Assembly (NCBI RefSeq): GCF_027158485.1
Contig: NZ_JAMKYJ010000002.1
Length of the DNA stretch: 64,000 nucleotides
Source: Oxalobacter formigenes
Lineage (GTDB): Bacteria > Pseudomonadota > Gammaproteobacteria > Burkholderiales > Burkholderiaceae_D
Direction: 5' to 3' (one strand)
The notes beneath the pieces were generated by a model. That model was not told the origin of the DNA. It saw only the letters and a list, made by a program, of their open reading frames with translations, and did no database searches. Below are positions 62,601 to 64,000 of this stretch, one piece after another; positions within the stretch are counted from its first letter, which is position 1, and each line of letters opens with the position of its first letter. The position numbers were made by a program, and so were the translations under genes.

Positions 62601-64000
62601 TCGGTGTGACGGCAGAATACCTGAATTCGGCCGACGAAATCCAGATCAAGATGGCGCAGGGAGCCAAGCCGGGTGAAGGCGGCCAGTTGCCGGGTGAAAA
62701 AGTCTCGGAATATATCGCCAGCATGCGGTTTTCCGTTCCGGGCGTCGGCCTGATTTCGCCTCCGCCCCATCATGATATTTACTCGATCGAGGATCTGGCA
62801 CAGCTGATTCATGACCTGAAAAACGTCAATCCGCGCGCGACGATTTCGGTCAAGCTGGTTTCCGAAGTCGGCGTCGGTACGATTGCGGCAGGTGTTGCCA
62901 AGGCGAAGGCGGATCACATCGTGATTTCAGGTCATGACGGCGGTACAGGTGCGTCGCCTCTGTCGTCGATCAAGCATACCGGTTCCCCCTGGGAAATCGG
63001 GCTCGCGGAAGCGCAACAGACGCTGGTGCTGAACAATTTGCGCGGCCGGGTTCGCATTCAGGCCGACGGCCAGATGAAAACCGGACGTGATGTCGTGATC
63101 GCCGCTATTTTAGGTGCCGATGAAGTCGGTTTTGCGACAGCTCCGCTGGTCACACAGGGATGCATCATGATGCGCAAATGCCATCTGAATACCTGTCCGG
63201 TCGGGGTGGCGACACAAGACCCGGAATTGAGAAAGAAATTTTCCGGCAAGCCGGAATATATCGTCAATTATCTTTTCTTCGTCGCAGAAGAAATGCGACA
63301 GATCATGGCACAGCTCGGCATCCGGAAATACGAAGACCTGATCGGTCGTGTCGATTTGCTGGAGAAAGCAAAAGCCATTTCCAACTGGAAAGAATCCGGT
63401 CTTGATTTCAGCCGTCTCTTTTACGATCCGGTCGTCGATGAAAGCGTACACAAACGGCATTGTGAAACACAGGATCACGGACTTGAAAAATCGATCGACA
63501 ACCGTCTGATTGCCCAGTCGGCGATTGCACTGGAAAACGGGGAAAAGATTTCCTTCATTTATCCGATCAAAAACGCCAACCGCAGTGTCGGTGCGATGCT
63601 CTCCGGTGAAGTCGCCAGACGGTTTGGTCATGATGGGTTGCCTGACGACACGATCCATGTCCAGTTGCAGGGTACGGCCGGGCAATCAGTCGGTGCTTTC
63701 CTGTCTCACGGCATCACGCTGGATCTGGTCGGTGAAGCGAATGACTATGTCGGAAAAGGCTTGTCGGGTGGTCGCATCATTATCCGGCCACATGCCCAGT
63801 TCCGTGGCGAGCCGAATAAAAACATGATTGCCGGAAACACGGTTTTATATGGCGCCATTTCCGGCGAAGCCTACATTTACGGTATTGCCGGTGAACGATT
63901 TGCCGTCCGCAATTCGGGTTCGCTGGCGGTGGTCGAAGGCTGTGGCGATCACGGTTGTGAATACATGACGGGTGGAACGGTCGTTGTGCTTGGGGAAACC
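59693..64000 (+). CDS. gltB: Glutamate synthase (NADPH) large subunit, 3' truncated by window
   Basis: An open frame of 1436 codons to the last base; typical GltB is about 1,480-1,560 residues, so only the end is missing. ATG 59693 follows AGAGG. Cys16 in HDACGVGF is the class II glutaminase nucleophile exposed by propeptide removal. Then come the central domain, the FMN-binding synthase domain (GEGGEDPRRY, GQLPGEKV, GHDGGTGASP), the 3Fe-4S Cys cluster (C-x5-C-x4-C in GCIMMRKCHLNTCPVG, about 1155-1170) and the start of the GXGXG domain. It transfers the glutamine amide to 2-oxoglutarate; gltD should follow outside the window. Confidence 0.97.
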   Translation, partial: MCAQGLYRSSFEHDACGVGFVAHIKGVKSHSIVEQGLLILKNLDHRGAVGADKMMGDGAGILIQIPDQYFREEMAKQGISLPPPGEYGVGMIFLPKEHASRLACEKEIERAVRAEKQVVLGWRDVPVNTELLMSEKAREKEPVIRQIFIGRGPDIMVTDALERKLFVIRKAAGHAIQALDLKHCKEFFVPSMSARTIVYKGLLLADQVQGYYLDLQDERCVSALALVHQRFSTNTFPEWPLAHPYRLIAHNGEINTVKGNFNWFRAREGLMNSAVLGDDLQKLYPLMYEDQSDTACFDNALELLVMSGYPLAHAMMMMIPEAWENHKLMEDNRRAFYEYHAAMMEPWDGPAAIAFTDGRQIGGLLDRNGLRPARYVVTDDDLVVMASETGVLPIPESHIIKKWRLQPGKMFLIDLDAGRIIDDSEIKSIYANARPYRAWINSVCIRLHELKEHAHDLFQSSVPLMDRQQAFGFTQEDLKMLLPPMALNGEEAIGSMGNDAPLAVLSHHSKPLYNYFRQSFAQVTNPPVDPIREEIIMSLLSYIGPKPNLLDTNNVNPPMRLEVTQPILGFAEMASIRNIDAYTNGKFRSYELNVCYPVAWGKIGIEAHLASLCAEAVDAVKSGHNILIVSDRLIGPDKLAIPALLATSAIHQDLVSKGLRASTGLVVETGSAKETHHFALLAGYGAEAVHPYLALETVSELAPKLSAELTPEKAQANFIKAINKGLMKIMSKMGIATYRSYCGAQIFEAVGLSSALVDKYFKGTVSSVEGIGVFEVAEESLRLHQEAFGRHQQPVRFLDVGGEYAFRHQGEEHMFTPDAIAKLQHSTKANNYATYKEYAQIINDQSRRQMTLRGLFEFRIDPVHAIAIDEVEPAKEIVRRFATGAMSLGSISTEAHTSLAIAMNRIGGKSNTGEGGEDPRRYENELAGIPIRNGETLSSILGKDRVVSDIELQEGDSLRSKIKQVASGRFGVTAEYLNSADEIQIKMAQGAKPGEGGQLPGEKVSEYIASMRFSVPGVGLISPPPHHDIYSIEDLAQLIHDLKNVNPRATISVKLVSEVGVGTIAAGVAKAKADHIVISGHDGGTGASPLSSIKHTGSPWEIGLAEAQQTLVLNNLRGRVRIQADGQMKTGRDVVIAAILGADEVGFATAPLVTQGCIMMRKCHLNTCPVGVATQDPELRKKFSGKPEYIVNYLFFVAEEMRQIMAQLGIRKYEDLIGRVDLLEKAKAISNWKESGLDFSRLFYDPVVDESVHKRHCETQDHGLEKSIDNRLIAQSAIALENGEKISFIYPIKNANRSVGAMLSGEVARRFGHDGLPDDTIHVQLQGTAGQSVGAFLSHGITLDLVGEANDYVGKGLSGGRIIIRPHAQFRGEPNKNMIAGNTVLYGAISGEAYIYGIAGERFAVRNSGSLAVVEGCGDHGCEYMTGGTVVVLGET

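Overview
The window looks like a chromosomal segment of a betaproteobacterium in the Burkholderiales, most probably family Oxalobacteraceae and plausibly the genus Oxalobacter. The grounds are protein character, moderate GC, and the gene order kdsD-kdsC-lptC-lptA-lptB-rpoN-hpf typical of Proteobacteria. No rRNA is present, so the genus is an inference. No plasmid, prophage or CRISPR array is visible; most of the window is core metabolism and envelope biology with a few accessory insertions.

Layout. 0-2.4 kb: 3' part of an autotransporter gene that runs off the left edge. 2.4-8.7 kb: rarA, a Nudix hydrolase, a cold-shock protein, a Bcr/CflA-type exporter, a hot-dog thioesterase and ETF-ubiquinone oxidoreductase. 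8.9-20.4 kb: a complete six-gene glycogen cluster, glgB-glgX-pgm-glgC-glgA-glgP, all on the + strand. It covers synthesis from glucose-6-phosphate to branched glycogen and its breakdown. 20.5-25 kb: small and poorly known genes: a 57-residue ORF, a methyltransferase, a zinc-ribbon membrane protein, a DUF2059 protein, a secreted Ntn-type amidase and an OmpV/MipA-like porin.

25.2-32.2 kb is the most intriguing accessory region. On the + strand it has a class III aminotransferase, then a FemAB/GNAT-like acyltransferase coupled to a divergent arginase/deacetylase-fold protein. Facing them is a tightly overlapping five-gene - strand operon: HAD phosphatase, alpha/beta hydrolase, two small four-helix DMT/SMR transporters and a DegT-type aminotransferase. 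No named pathway accounts for the set; I propose it makes and moves a small amino-modified or envelope metabolite. 32.7-35.5 kb: a second autotransporter with a strongly repetitive passenger. 35.9 kb: tRNA-Pro(GGG).

36.1-47.4 kb: DsrE-like protein, hpf, rpoN, the LPS transport and Kdo genes lptB, lptA, lptC, kdsC and kdsD, a Kef-type antiporter and uvrA. 47.6-48.2 kb: ssb. 48.4-49.6 kb: an AT-rich, apparently acquired SIR2-like gene, a candidate stand-alone anti-phage or NAD-depleting effector. 49.6-58 kb: an MFS transporter, a ZIP metal transporter and a polyphosphate module (ppx, a SulP anion transporter, ppk1). 58.1-59.6 kb: an Hsp20 chaperone and a RAYT-type transposase gene with a degenerate HUH motif, bracketed by short inverted repeats. 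59.7 kb to the right edge: gltB (glutamate synthase large subunit), cut by the window end.
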